Assembly: GCF_962719845.1 (NCBI RefSeq) | Contig: NZ_CAUIYF010000007.1 | Coordinates: 1-64,000, forward strand | Length of the DNA: 64,000 nt | Direction: 5' to 3' | From: Neisseria uirgultaei | GTDB taxonomy: Bacteria; Pseudomonadota; Gammaproteobacteria; Burkholderiales; Neisseriaceae | Part shown: positions 34,546 to 42,778 of the stretch, one piece after another | Numbering within the stretch: the first letter of the stretch is position 1 | How the letters are laid out: each line of letters starts with the position of its first letter | Notes under the pieces: generated by a model | What the model was told of the DNA's origin: nothing | Database searches by the model: none | What the model saw: only the letters and a program-made list of their open reading frames with translations | Position numbers and translations under genes: made by a program

Positions 34546-35169
34546 ATGGAACGTAAAGAACGCCTGCGTGCAGGCATTGCCGCGATGGGGCTGGATATTT
34601 CGGAAACGGCGCAGGACAGGCTTTTGGCCTATGTGGATTTGTTGAAAAAGTGGAACAAAACCTACAATCTGACCGCCCTGCGCGACGAGGAAAAAATGGT
34701 TGTCCATCATCTTTTGGACAGCCTGACGCTGCTGCCCCATATCGAAGGCGCACAGACGATGCTGGATGTCGGTTCGGGCGGCGGCCAGCCCGGCATTCCG
34801 GCGGCGGTGTGCCGTCCCGATTTGCAGATTACGCTGTTGGATGCGAATACGAAGAAAACGGCTTTTTTGCGGCAGGCGGTTATCGAGTTGGGATTGGACA
34901 ATGTGCGCGTGGTATCCGGACGCGTGGAGGCGGTTTTGGACGTACGTGCCGACGTGATTACCAGCCGTGCGTTTGCAGAACTGGCGGATTTTGTGTCTTG
35001 GACGGGGCATCTGTTGAAAGACGGCGGATACTGGGCGGCGATGAAGGGCGTATATCCGCAGGAAGAAATCGGCCGCCTGCCGCAGGATGTGTGCGTCGAA
35101 AAAGTCCAAAGGCTCGATGTGCCGGGCTTGGATGCGGAACGCCATATCGTCATCCTGAGCAAGCGTTGA
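34546..35169 (+). CDS. rsmG: 16S rRNA m7G527 methyltransferase RsmG (GidB)
   Basis: RsmG (207 residues) methylates G527 of 16S rRNA, and loss gives low-level streptomycin resistance. The SAM site is MLDVGSGGGQPGIPAA near residues 72-87; the LLDANTKKTAFLRQ segment follows. The start at 34546 has AGGAAGC upstream; the frame extends to 34453 through an uptake-sequence hairpin, which is rejected. It is followed 98 bases later by parA. mnmG (gidA), often next to it in other bacteria, is here 2.4 kb away on the other strand. Confidence 0.97.
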   Translation: MERKERLRAGIAAMGLDISETAQDRLLAYVDLLKKWNKTYNLTALRDEEKMVVHHLLDSLTLLPHIEGAQTMLDVGSGGGQPGIPAAVCRPDLQITLLDANTKKTAFLRQAVIELGLDNVRVVSGRVEAVLDVRADVITSRAFAELADFVSWTGHLLKDGGYWAAMKGVYPQEEIGRLPQDVCVEKVQRLDVPGLDAERHIVILSKR

Positions 35170-35267
35170 GCGCGCTTCAGACGGCATGAATACCTTTTTT
35201 GTGCGGATAAAGGTAAAATTCCGCACTGTTTTTCTTTTTTCAACATCAGACGGGACACGGGCGGGAC

Positions 35268-36041
35268 ATGAGTGCGAACATCCTTGCCATCGCCAATCAG
35301 AAGGGCGGTGTGGGCAAAACGACGACGACGGTAAATTTGGCGGCTTCGCTGGCATCGCGCGGCAAACGCGTGCTGGTGGTCGATTTGGATCCGCAGGGCA
35401 ATGCGACGACGGGCAGCGGTATCGACAAGGCGAGTTTGCAGTCCGGCGTTTATCAGGTCTTATTGGGCGATGCGGACGTGAAATCGGCGGCGGTACGCAG
35501 CAAAGAGGGCGGATACGCTGTGTTGGGCGCGAACCGCGCGCTTGCCGGTGCGGAAATCGAGCTGGTGCAGGAAATCGCCCGGGAAGTACGTTTGAAAAAC
35601 GCGCTCAAGGCAGTGGCGGAAGATTACGACTTTATCCTGATCGACTGTCCGCCTTCGCTGACGCTGTTGACACTTAACGGCTTGGTGGCGGCGGGCGGCG
35701 TGATTGTGCCAATGTTGTGCGAATATTACGCGCTGGAAGGGATTTCCGACCTGATTGCAACCGTCCGAAAAATCCGTCAGGCAATCAATCCCGATTTGGA
35801 CATCACGGGCATCGTGCGCACGATGTACGACAGCCGCAGCAGGCTGGTTGCCGAAGTCAGCGAACAGTTGCGCAGCCATTTCGGGGATTTGCTGTTTGAA
35901 ACCGTCATCCCGCGCAATATCCGCCTTGCGGAAGCACCGAGCCACGGTATGCCGGTGATGGCTTACGACGCGCAGGCAAAGGGTACCAAGGCGTATCTTG
36001 CCTTGGCGGACGAGCTGGCGGCGAGGGTGTCGGGGAAATAG
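35268..36041 (+). CDS. parA: Chromosome partitioning ATPase ParA/Soj
   Basis: ParA (257 residues) is the chromosome segregation ATPase that works with ParB bound at parS. The deviant Walker A is NQKGGVGKTTTTVNLA near residues 9-24 and Walker A-prime/B segments VLVVDLDPQGNATTG and FILIDCPPSL are intact. No ParB gene lies next to it or elsewhere in the window; the downstream space is filled by repeats. Order rsmG-parA is the conserved half of the usual gidA-gidB-parA-parB set. Confidence 0.96.
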   Translation: MSANILAIANQKGGVGKTTTTVNLAASLASRGKRVLVVDLDPQGNATTGSGIDKASLQSGVYQVLLGDADVKSAAVRSKEGGYAVLGANRALAGAEIELVQEIAREVRLKNALKAVAEDYDFILIDCPPSLTLLTLNGLVAAGGVIVPMLCEYYALEGISDLIATVRKIRQAINPDLDITGIVRTMYDSRSRLVAEVSEQLRSHFGDLLFETVIPRNIRLAEAPSHGMPVMAYDAQAKGTKAYLALADELAARVSGK

Positions 36042-36132
36042 GTCAATCCAAATCGGGCTGCACGTGCCTTTATGCTGTTTGGCCGGGTGCGTTAATATGG
36101 CGGATTAAAATAAAAATACTTATATCGTCATT

Positions 36133-36287
36133 TATAGTGGATTAACAAAAACCAGTACGGCGTTGCCTCGCCTTAGCTCAAAGAGAACGATTCTCTAAGG
36201 TGCTCAAGCACCAAGTGAATCGGTTCCGTACTATTTATACTGTCTGCGGCTTCGTTGCCTTGTCCTGATTTTTGTTAATCCACTATA
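36133..36287. mobile_element. Correia repeat enclosed element (CREE), full length, copy 1
   Basis: The element of 155 bp begins TATAGTGGATTAACAAAAAC and ends with the inverted repeat GTTAATCCACTATA. It has the internal segment with TCTCTAAGGTGCT missing from short copies. CREEs are non-autonomous, TA-targeted and can carry promoters, IHF sites and RNase III sites. This copy and copy 2 are in the same orientation, 557 bp apart. Confidence 0.93.
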
Positions 36288-36341
36288 TCGTCATTCCCGC
36301 AAAAACAAAAAAAATCAAAAACAGAAAACTGAAATATCGTC

Positions 36342-36593
36342 ATTCCCGCGCAGGCGGGAATCTAGGTCTGTCGGTACGGAAACTTATCGGGAAAACGGTT
36401 TCTTTAGATTTTACGTTCCGGATTCCCGCTTTCGCGGGAATGACGGGATTAAAGTTTCAAAATTTATTCTAAATAACTGAAACTCAACGAACTAGATTCC
36501 CGCTTTTGCGGGAATGACGGTTTGGAAGTTACCTGAAATTCAAAAAAAAAAAAACGGAAACCGGACGGATTGGATTCCCGTCTGCTTGGGAAT
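36342..36593. repeat. dRS3 array (NIME type)
   Basis: ATTCCC-N8-GGGAAT repeats lie at 36342-36361, 36422-36441, 36496-36515 and 36574-36593, separated by about 55-60 bp related spacers; further degenerate halves occur near 36635 and 36855. These are neisserial intergenic mosaic elements. They are too varied in spacer and too small in number to be CRISPR. Confidence 0.9.
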
Positions 36594-36689
36594 GATGGCT
36601 TTTAGGTTTCTTTTTTGATTTTCTGTTTTTCGCGGGAATGACGGTTGGGAAGTTTCCCGAAACTTAAAAACAACTGAAACCCAAAAAAC

Positions 36690-36844
36690 TATAGTGGATT
36701 AACAAAAACCAGTACAGCGTTGCCTCGCCTCAGCTCAAAGAGAACGATTCTCTAAGGTGCTGAAGCACCAAGTGAATCGGTTCCGTACTGTTTGTACTGT
36801 CTGCGGCTTCGTCGCCTTGTCCTGATTTTTGTTAATCCACTATA
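36690..36844. mobile_element. Correia repeat enclosed element, full length, copy 2
   Basis: The second 155-bp copy has the same termini and orientation as copy 1, with only scattered differences (for example GTACAGCG for GTACGGCG, TTTGTACTG for TTTATACTG). The two copies bracket the dRS3 array. Confidence 0.93.
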
Positions 36845-36906
36845 AATTACCGCCTGCGCGGGAATGACGGTTTGGGTTCTTTCTCTTTGAAGTTGCGATG
36901 CTGGAA

Positions 36907-36931
36907 ATGCCGTCTGAAGTTCAGACGGCAT
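36907..36931 (-). terminator. Uptake-sequence palindrome after rnhB
   Basis: ATGCCGTCTGAA is followed after one base by its reverse complement, 12 bases past the rnhB stop on the minus strand, with a T-rich flank. Confidence 0.65.
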
Positions 36932-36943
36932 TTTTGTGCCGGT

Positions 36944-37528
36944 TTAAAACAGCGTCTGCTGCGCGAGCAGGTTTCTGACGGGGGCGAAGTCGCGGCGGTG
37001 TTCGGGCAGCACGCCGTATTGTTTGAGGGCTTCCAAATGCTGCTTCGTGCCGTAACCTTTGTGTTTGTCGAAACCGTATTGGGGATGGCGTTGCGCCAGT
37101 GCGTACATTTCTGCATCGCGGGCGGTCTTTGCCAAAACGGATGCGGCGGAGATTTCGATGATTTTGCTGTCGCCTTTGACGACGGCTTCGGCAGGGATGC
37201 CTAAATGTTCTGGAATGCGGTTGCCGTCGATGAATATTTTTTCGGGATGCACAGCCAAGCCGTCAACGGCGCGTTTCATCGCGAGCATGGTGGCGTGCAG
37301 GATGTTGAGGCTGGCGATTTCTTCGGGCGAGGCGGCGGCGACGTGCCACGCGGCCGCCTGTTCTTTAATCATTTTGGCAAGTGCGTCGCGTTTTTTCTCG
37401 CTGAGTTTTTTGGAGTCGGTCAGTCCGGGCAGGTCGAATGTTTCCGGAAGGATGACGGCGGCGGCAAACACGCTGCCGACTAAAGGCCCGCGTCCTGCCT
37501 CGTCCACGCCGGCGGTCAGTATGTGCAT
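36944..37528 (-). CDS. rnhB: Ribonuclease HII
   Basis: RNase HII (194 residues) removes ribonucleotides from DNA. The first motif is TAGVDEAGRGPLVGSVFAAA near residues 5-24 with the acidic pair D-E. KVKGD-type VVKGDSKIIEISAASVLAKT near residues 119-138 and the C-terminal YGFDKHKGYGTKQHLEAL are typical. AGGAAACATC precedes the ATG. In E. coli rnhB follows lpxB, but here it is downstream of mnmG. Confidence 0.97.
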   Translation of the reverse strand: MHILTAGVDEAGRGPLVGSVFAAAVILPETFDLPGLTDSKKLSEKKRDALAKMIKEQAAAWHVAAASPEEIASLNILHATMLAMKRAVDGLAVHPEKIFIDGNRIPEHLGIPAEAVVKGDSKIIEISAASVLAKTARDAEMYALAQRHPQYGFDKHKGYGTKQHLEALKQYGVLPEHRRDFAPVRNLLAQQTLF

Positions 37529-37553
37529 GATGTTTCCTGTCGGGATGGTGGGA

Positions 37554-37583
37554 ATGCCGTCTGAAAAGGGTTTCAGACGGCAT
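37554..37583 (-). terminator. Uptake-sequence hairpin between mnmG and rnhB
   Basis: ATGCCGTCTGAAAA and TTTCAGACGGCAT flank a short loop 14 bases past the mnmG stop. Confidence 0.65.
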
Positions 37584-37596
37584 CGCACCGATGTGT

Positions 37597-39492
37597 TTAT
37601 TTCGCGTCTTTAAACCCGCGCTTCAAATGCACCATCAGCAGTGCCACTGCCGCAGGCGTTACGCCGGAAATGCGGCTTGCCTGCCCGACGGTTTCGGGTT
37701 TGTGCTGGTTGAGCTTTTGCTGCACTTCTGCCGACAAGCCTTTGACTTTGCCGTAATCGATGCCGTCGGGCAGTTTTAAGGTTTCGATGTCGCGGCGGCT
37801 GCCGATTTCTTCGTTTTGGCGGTCGATATAGCCTTGGTATTTGACTTGGATTTCGACTTGTTCGACCACTTCGGCGGAGAGGTTTTCAGACGGCATCGCG
37901 CCTTCGAGCGTCATCAGCACGGCGTAGTCAAGGTTGGGGCGGCGCAGTAGGTCGTGCAGGTTGGCTTCGCGGCTGAGTTTTTGGCCGAATACGCGCAGCT
38001 GCTCTTCTTCGGCGAGTTTTTGCGGCGTGTACCACGTTGTTTTCAAGCGTTGGATTTCGCGTTCGATGGCTTCGCGTTTTTCGTTGAACATGCGCCATTG
38101 CGCTTCGGACACCAAGCCGATTTTGTAGCCGTCTTCGGTCAGGCGCATGTCGGCGTTGTCTTCCCTGAGTTGCAGGCGGTATTCGGCGCGGCTGGTGAAC
38201 ATCCGGTAAGGCTCGTTCACGCCTTTGGTGATGAGGTCGTCCACCAATACGCCGAGGTAGGCTTGTTCGCGGCGCAGCAGGAGCGGGTCTTGTCCGCGGA
38301 CGTATTGCACGGCGTTCGCGCCTGCCAATAAACCTTGCGCGGCGGCTTCTTCGTAGCCGGTCGTGCCGTTGATTTGCCCGGCGAAAAACAGTCCCTCAAT
38401 GGTTTTGGTTTCGAGGCTGGCTTTGAGGTTGCGCGGATCGAAGTAGTCGTATTCGATGGCGTAACCGGGGCGCAGGATATGGGCGTTTTCCAAACCTTTC
38501 ATACTGCGGACGAGCGCGATTTGAATGTCGAACGGCAGGCTGGTGGAGATACCGTTTGGATAGTATTCGTGCGTGGTCAGGCCTTCGGGTTCGAGGAAAA
38601 TCTGGTGGCTGTCTTTATCGGCGAAGCGGTTGATTTTGTCTTCGATAGACGGACAATAACGCGGGCCCACGCCTTCGATTTTGCCGGTAAACATCGGGCT
38701 GCGGTCGAAGCCCGAACGGATGATGTCGTGGGTTTTCAAATTGGTATGCGTAATCCAGCAGGACACTTGGCGCGGGTGCATATCGGCGTTGCCGCGCACG
38801 GACATGATGGGAACGGGCGTGTCGCCGGGCTGTTCGGTGAGTTGGGAGAAGTCAATCGTGCGTCCGTCAATACGCGGCGGCGTGCCGGTTTTCAGACGGC
38901 CTTGCGGCAGCTTCAATTCGCGCAAACGTCCGCCCAGCGATTTGGCGGCAGGATCACCGGCGCGGCCGCCTTCGTAGTTTTCCAAACCGATGTGGATTTT
39001 GCCGGACAAAAACGTGCCGGCGGTCAGCACCACGGCGCGTGCTTTAAATTCCACGCCCATCGCGGTAACCACGCCGCTGATGCGTTCGCCGTCGAGTGTT
39101 ACGTCTTCGACGGCCTGTTGGAAAAGCTCCAGATTTTCTTGGTTTTCCAGCATTTCGCGGATGGCGGCTTTATATAGGATACGGTCTGCCTGCGCACGCG
39201 TGGCTCGTACTGCCGCGCCTTTGCTGGCGTTCAAGCGGCGGAACTGGATGCCTGATTTGTCGGTCGCCAACGCCATTGCGCCGCCGAGCGCGTCGAGTTC
39301 GCGCACAAGATGGCCTTTGCCGATGCCGCCGATGGAGGGGTTGCACGACATTTGTCCGAGCGTTTCGATATTGTGTGTGAGCAAAAGCGTCTGTGCGCCC
39401 ATACGGGCGGCGGCAAGCGCGGCTTCCGTGCCTGCGTGTCCGCCGCCGACGACAATCACGTCGTAGGTTTTGGGGTAAATCATGTGGGTCAT
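37597..39492 (-). CDS. mnmG: tRNA U34 carboxymethylaminomethyl modification enzyme MnmG (GidA)
   Basis: MnmG (631 residues from this start) works with MnmE to modify the wobble uridine of several tRNAs. FAD binding is at YDVIVVGGGHAGTEAALAAA near residues 9-28, with the second motif SCNPSIGGIGKGHLVRELDA near residue 47. The RMFTSRAEYRLQLREDNADMR segment near residue 425 and the final helical domain with AAVALLMVHLKRGF are present. The ATG at 39483 (628 residues) is an equally possible start; neither has a strong ribosome site. An internal uptake sequence lies in the coding region at 37887. Confidence 0.97.
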   Translation of the reverse strand: MTHMIYPKTYDVIVVGGGHAGTEAALAAARMGAQTLLLTHNIETLGQMSCNPSIGGIGKGHLVRELDALGGAMALATDKSGIQFRRLNASKGAAVRATRAQADRILYKAAIREMLENQENLELFQQAVEDVTLDGERISGVVTAMGVEFKARAVVLTAGTFLSGKIHIGLENYEGGRAGDPAAKSLGGRLRELKLPQGRLKTGTPPRIDGRTIDFSQLTEQPGDTPVPIMSVRGNADMHPRQVSCWITHTNLKTHDIIRSGFDRSPMFTGKIEGVGPRYCPSIEDKINRFADKDSHQIFLEPEGLTTHEYYPNGISTSLPFDIQIALVRSMKGLENAHILRPGYAIEYDYFDPRNLKASLETKTIEGLFFAGQINGTTGYEEAAAQGLLAGANAVQYVRGQDPLLLRREQAYLGVLVDDLITKGVNEPYRMFTSRAEYRLQLREDNADMRLTEDGYKIGLVSEAQWRMFNEKREAIEREIQRLKTTWYTPQKLAEEEQLRVFGQKLSREANLHDLLRRPNLDYAVLMTLEGAMPSENLSAEVVEQVEIQVKYQGYIDRQNEEIGSRRDIETLKLPDGIDYGKVKGLSAEVQQKLNQHKPETVGQASRISGVTPAAVALLMVHLKRGFKDAK

Positions 39493-39511
39493 GTGTGTAT
39501 TGCCTATCGGT

Positions 39512-39551
39512 TTTTCAGACGGCATTCCAAGCAGGATGCCGTCTGAAAAAC
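39512..39551. repeat. Two uptake sequences in outward orientation upstream of mnmG
   Basis: TTTTTCAGACGGCAT at 39512 and ATGCCGTCTGAAAAA at 39537 are arranged head to head with 11 bases between them. They can form a hairpin in either strand. Confidence 0.6.
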
Positions 39552-39604
39552 GAAATGGATTCAAAAGTAAAGGGTTGGGATTGTACGCTTGTTCGCCCTG
39601 TTTT

Positions 39605-39713
39605 TATAGTGGATTAAATTTAAACCAGTACAGCGTTGCCTCGCCTTGCCGTACTATTTTTGTACTGTCTGCGGCTTCGTCGCCTTGTCCTGATTTAAAT
39701 TTAATCTACTATA
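39605..39713. mobile_element. Correia repeat enclosed element, internally deleted form
   Basis: The element of 109 bp begins TATAGTGGATTAAATTTAAA and ends TTTAAATTTAATCTACTATA. It lacks about 50 internal bases present in the 155-bp copies (CTCGCCTTG joins directly to CCGTACT). One terminal base pair is mismatched (CTACTATA versus TATAGTGG). It sits between mnmG and the symporter gene. Confidence 0.92.
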
Positions 39714-39732
39714 CAGTGCGCGGAAAGGGAAA

Positions 39733-39755
39733 AGCCGCTTCGCGGGGAAGCGGCT
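39733..39755 (-). terminator. Terminator of the alanine/sodium symporter gene
   Basis: AGCCGCTTC pairs with GAAGCGGCT around GCGGG, and the minus-strand transcript runs into TTTTCCC. It lies 17 bases past the gene stop and has no uptake sequence. Confidence 0.75.
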
Positions 39756-39771
39756 CCGGTAAGGGCGGGAT

Positions 39772-41199
39772 TTACCAAACGTCGGATTTGATGCGGCGTT
39801 TCAGGCCCGGATGTTCGGAAAGTTTGAACTCGGGGTCTTTGCCCATTTTCAGCTTGGCGGTGTAATCGCGCAGCAGCATAAACGCCAGTGGCGAGAGCAG
39901 CAGGATGGCGACAAGGTTGATCCACGCCATAATGCCCATCGCCATATCCGCCATATCCCAGACCAAAGGCACATTGGCAACCGCGCCGAAATAGACCCAC
40001 GCCAAAACCAGCATACGGAAAACGGCGGTAATCAGCCAATGGCTTTTGATGAATTGGACGTTGGACTCGGCATAGGCATAGTTGCCGATAACGGTGGAAA
40101 AGGCAAACATAAACAGGATGACGGCGAGGAAGCCCGCGCCCCATTGCCCCACTTGGCTGACAATCGCCGCCTGCGTCAGCGCCGCACCGCTCAAATCGCC
40201 ATAAGGCTGTTGGTAAATCAAGATGATGAAGGCGGTGCAAGAGCAAACGATGATGGTATCGACAAACACGCCCAGCATTTGAATCATACCTTGCGAAACA
40301 GGGTGTTTCACTTCGGCGGCGGCGGCGGCGTTCGGCGCGGAACCCATACCCGCCTCGTTGGAATACAGGCCGCGTTTGATGCCCATCATCATCGTTTGCG
40401 AAATCAGACCGCCGAGGAAGCCGCCTGCTGCCGCGTCGAATTTGAACGCGCCCGAAAAAATCTGACCGAACACGTCCGGAATCATCGGAATATTGGTCAA
40501 AATGATGAAAAGCGCGATAAAGAGGTACAAAACCGCCATCAGGGGCACGACGATTTCCGCCGCTTTAGATACGCGCCTGATGCCGCCGAAGATAATCGGC
40601 GCGGTTAAAATCACCAGGGCGACGCCGACATAATGAGGCTCCCAGCCCCACGCCGCTTTGACGGTATCGGCGATGGTATTGGTCTGAACCGCTTCAAACA
40701 CAAAGCCGAAACAGAAAATCAGACTCAGGGCGAACAACACGCCCAGCCATTTCTGCCCCAGCCCTTGAGTGATGTAGTAGGCGGGGCCGCCCCGGAAATG
40801 GTGGTTGTCGTAGTCGCGGACTTTAAAGAGCTGCGCCAGCGAAGATTCGACAAACGCCGAACTCATACCGATTAAGGCGGTTACCCACATCCAAAACACC
40901 GCGCCCGGCCCGCCGACTTTGATGGCGATTGCCACGCCCGCGATATTGCCCACGCCCACGCGGCTGGCAAGGCCGGTTACAAATGCCTGAAACGGCGTGA
41001 TGCCGTGAGGGTCGTCCCCCTGTTTGCGGCCGCCGAGCATTTCTTTGATGCTGCGCCCGAACAGGCGGAATTGGACAAAGCCCGTGGTTACGGTGAAGAA
41101 AAGCCCCGTACCCAAAAGCATATAAACCAAGTACGACCACATCGGATCGTTGATGGCGCCGACCCAGCCGTGCAGCCATTCGGTAAAGTTCTCGTTCAT
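39772..41199 (-). CDS. Sodium/alanine symporter, AGCS family
   Basis: The gene encodes 475 residues with about eleven hydrophobic segments. GITPFQAFVTGLASRVGVGN followed by IAGVAIAI near residues 63-90 is the AGCS signature, and SNEAGMGSAPNAAAAAEVKHP near residue 285 is conserved. Such carriers import alanine or glycine with sodium across the inner membrane; the exact substrate is inferred from family only. GGAAGCGAT precedes the ATG on the minus strand. It is probably monocistronic. Confidence 0.93.
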   Translation of the reverse strand: MNENFTEWLHGWVGAINDPMWSYLVYMLLGTGLFFTVTTGFVQFRLFGRSIKEMLGGRKQGDDPHGITPFQAFVTGLASRVGVGNIAGVAIAIKVGGPGAVFWMWVTALIGMSSAFVESSLAQLFKVRDYDNHHFRGGPAYYITQGLGQKWLGVLFALSLIFCFGFVFEAVQTNTIADTVKAAWGWEPHYVGVALVILTAPIIFGGIRRVSKAAEIVVPLMAVLYLFIALFIILTNIPMIPDVFGQIFSGAFKFDAAAGGFLGGLISQTMMMGIKRGLYSNEAGMGSAPNAAAAAEVKHPVSQGMIQMLGVFVDTIIVCSCTAFIILIYQQPYGDLSGAALTQAAIVSQVGQWGAGFLAVILFMFAFSTVIGNYAYAESNVQFIKSHWLITAVFRMLVLAWVYFGAVANVPLVWDMADMAMGIMAWINLVAILLLSPLAFMLLRDYTAKLKMGKDPEFKLSEHPGLKRRIKSDVW

Positions 41200-41357
41200 A
41201 TCGCTTCCTTAAAGTTGAAACCCGCACATATGGCGGTATGTAAGCAGGGTTTAAATTTTGTAAACTTCTATTCTAGCAGATTGTCAACAAAATCAGAAAA
41301 ATTTACATCGCTGCGCGGCTGTGGCGTTAGAATCGCATTTTGTTTGGAGCAAACACG

Positions 41358-42347
41358 ATGAAACAGCCTGTTTTTGCCGTTACTTCCGGCGAGCCTGCCG
41401 GCATCGGCCCCGATATTTGTTTGGACTTGGCATTTGCACGCCTGCCCTGCCGCTGCGCGGTATTGGGCGACAAAAACCTGTTGCGCGCGCGCGCCGAAGC
41501 CTTGGGCAAAAGCGTCGTCTTGCGCGACTTCAATCCGGAATCAGGCGGTGCGGCATACGGCGAGCTGGAAGTGCTGCACATTCCGACCGCCAAAGCGGTT
41601 GAGGCCGGGCGGCTCAATCCCGCCAACGCCGCCTATGTGCTGCAACTTCTAGACACCGCGTTCGCAGGCATTTCAGACGGCATTTTCGACGGCATCGTTA
41701 CCGCGCCGCTGCACAAAGGCATCATCAACGACGCGCGCGCAAGCACAGGTTTTTTCAGCGGACACACCGAATATCTGGCGGAAAAAAGCGGCACGGGGCA
41801 GGTCGTGATGATGCTTGCCGGCAAAGGCCTGCGCGTCGCCCTCGTAACGACCCACCTGCCGCTGAAAGACGTTGCCGCCGCCATCACGCAACCGTTGATT
41901 GAAAGCGTCGCACGCATTCTGCATCACGACTTAAAACACAAATTCGGCATCAAAAATCCCAAAATCCTAGTCGCCGGACTCAACCCCCACGCCGGCGAAG
42001 GCGGACACCTCGGACACGAAGAAACCGACACCATTATCCCCGCGCTCGAAAACCTGCGCGGCGAAGGGATAAACCTCGCCGGCCCGTATCCGGCAGATAC
42101 GCTGTTCCAACCGTTTATGCTCGAAGGCGCGGATGCCGTATTGGCGATGTACCACGACCAAGGGCTGCCCGTGTTGAAATACCACAGCTTCGGACAGGGC
42201 GTGAACATCACGCTGGGGCTGCCCTTTATCCGCACCTCCGTCGATCACGGCACCGCGCTCGATTTGGCGGCAACCGGCAGGGCAGATTCCGGCAGCCTGA
42301 TAACTGCCGTGGAGACCGCCGTCGAGATGGCGCGCGGCAGCCTTTAA
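41358..42347 (+). CDS. pdxA: 4-hydroxythreonine-4-phosphate dehydrogenase
   Basis: PdxA (329 residues) acts in the DXP-dependent route to vitamin B6, oxidising 4-phosphohydroxy-L-threonine. TSGEPAGIGPDI near residues 9-20 is the N-terminal signature; metal and substrate histidines occur in GHTEYLAE, LNPHAGEGGHLGHEE and MYHDQGLPVLKY. The ATG at 41358 has GGAGC seven bases upstream. A single uptake-core sequence (TTTCAGACGGC) lies inside the gene at 41670. DXP is also the Dxr substrate upstream. Confidence 0.97.
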   Translation: MKQPVFAVTSGEPAGIGPDICLDLAFARLPCRCAVLGDKNLLRARAEALGKSVVLRDFNPESGGAAYGELEVLHIPTAKAVEAGRLNPANAAYVLQLLDTAFAGISDGIFDGIVTAPLHKGIINDARASTGFFSGHTEYLAEKSGTGQVVMMLAGKGLRVALVTTHLPLKDVAAAITQPLIESVARILHHDLKHKFGIKNPKILVAGLNPHAGEGGHLGHEETDTIIPALENLRGEGINLAGPYPADTLFQPFMLEGADAVLAMYHDQGLPVLKYHSFGQGVNITLGLPFIRTSVDHGTALDLAATGRADSGSLITAVETAVEMARGSL

Positions 42348-42778
42348 AGATGATAAAAGACCCGTCATTCCCGCGCAGGCGGCATCGTCCACCCGCCGCC
42401 GTCATTCCCGCGTAGGCGGGAATCCAGACCTTGGGATAGCGGCAATATTCAAAGATTATCTGAAAGTTTGAGGTTCTAGATTCCCGTTTTCACGGGAATG
42501 ACGGAATGTTGCGGGAATCCGGACCTTCGGGCGGCGGCAATATTCAAAGGTTATCCGAAAGTTTAGAGGTTCTAGATTCCCGTTTTCACGGGAATGGCGA
42601 AAGGTGGTGGGAATCCAGACCTTCGGGCGGCGGCAATATTTAAAGATGATAAAAGCCCCGTCATTCGCGTATGCCGTAAAAAAAGCCGTCTGAAATTGTT
42701 TCAGACGGTATTGCAGGTATCCGAACCCATGTAAAAAAGAGGTTCTGCGAAACAGAACCTCTTTTTGCCGCCGTCGGT
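42348..42778. repeat. dRS3/NIME repeat field between pdxA and rne
   Basis: Clear dRS3 copies are at 42404-42423, 42480-42499 and 42576-42595, and a broken copy lies at 42366-42382. The spacers repeat one another: the segment with GGCGGCAATATT plus TTATCCGAAAGTTT occurs two to three times about 96 bp apart. An uptake-sequence hairpin (AGCCGTCTGAAATT/TTTCAGACGGTATT, 42683-42714) and the rne terminator follow. No gene is seen. Confidence 0.85.
42733..42766 (-). terminator. Bidirectional terminator after rne
   Basis: AAAAAGAGGTTCTG pairs with CAGAACCTCTTTTT around CGAAA, giving T runs on both strands. It lies 13 bases past the rne stop and could also end pdxA transcripts. Confidence 0.88.

Larger units (their letters stand above)
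36042..36943. other. 900-bp non-coding repeat field between parA and rnhB
   Basis: No credible gene is present. It contains two full-length Correia elements (36133-36287 and 36690-36844), four dRS3 repeats and degenerate halves between them, and an uptake-sequence hairpin. The short A-rich tract at 36542-36554 is a 13-base A run. Confidence 0.8.

Noticed and set aside
36272..36472. 66-codon frame in the repeat field
   Set aside because: It is made of Correia and dRS3 sequence only.
36342..36660. Possible CRISPR array
   Set aside because: The repeated units are the 20-bp dRS3 palindrome with variable N8 centre and related spacers; there are no cas genes.
36133..36844. Insertion sequence with transposase
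   Set aside because: The terminal repeats belong to Correia elements of 155 bp, which encode nothing.
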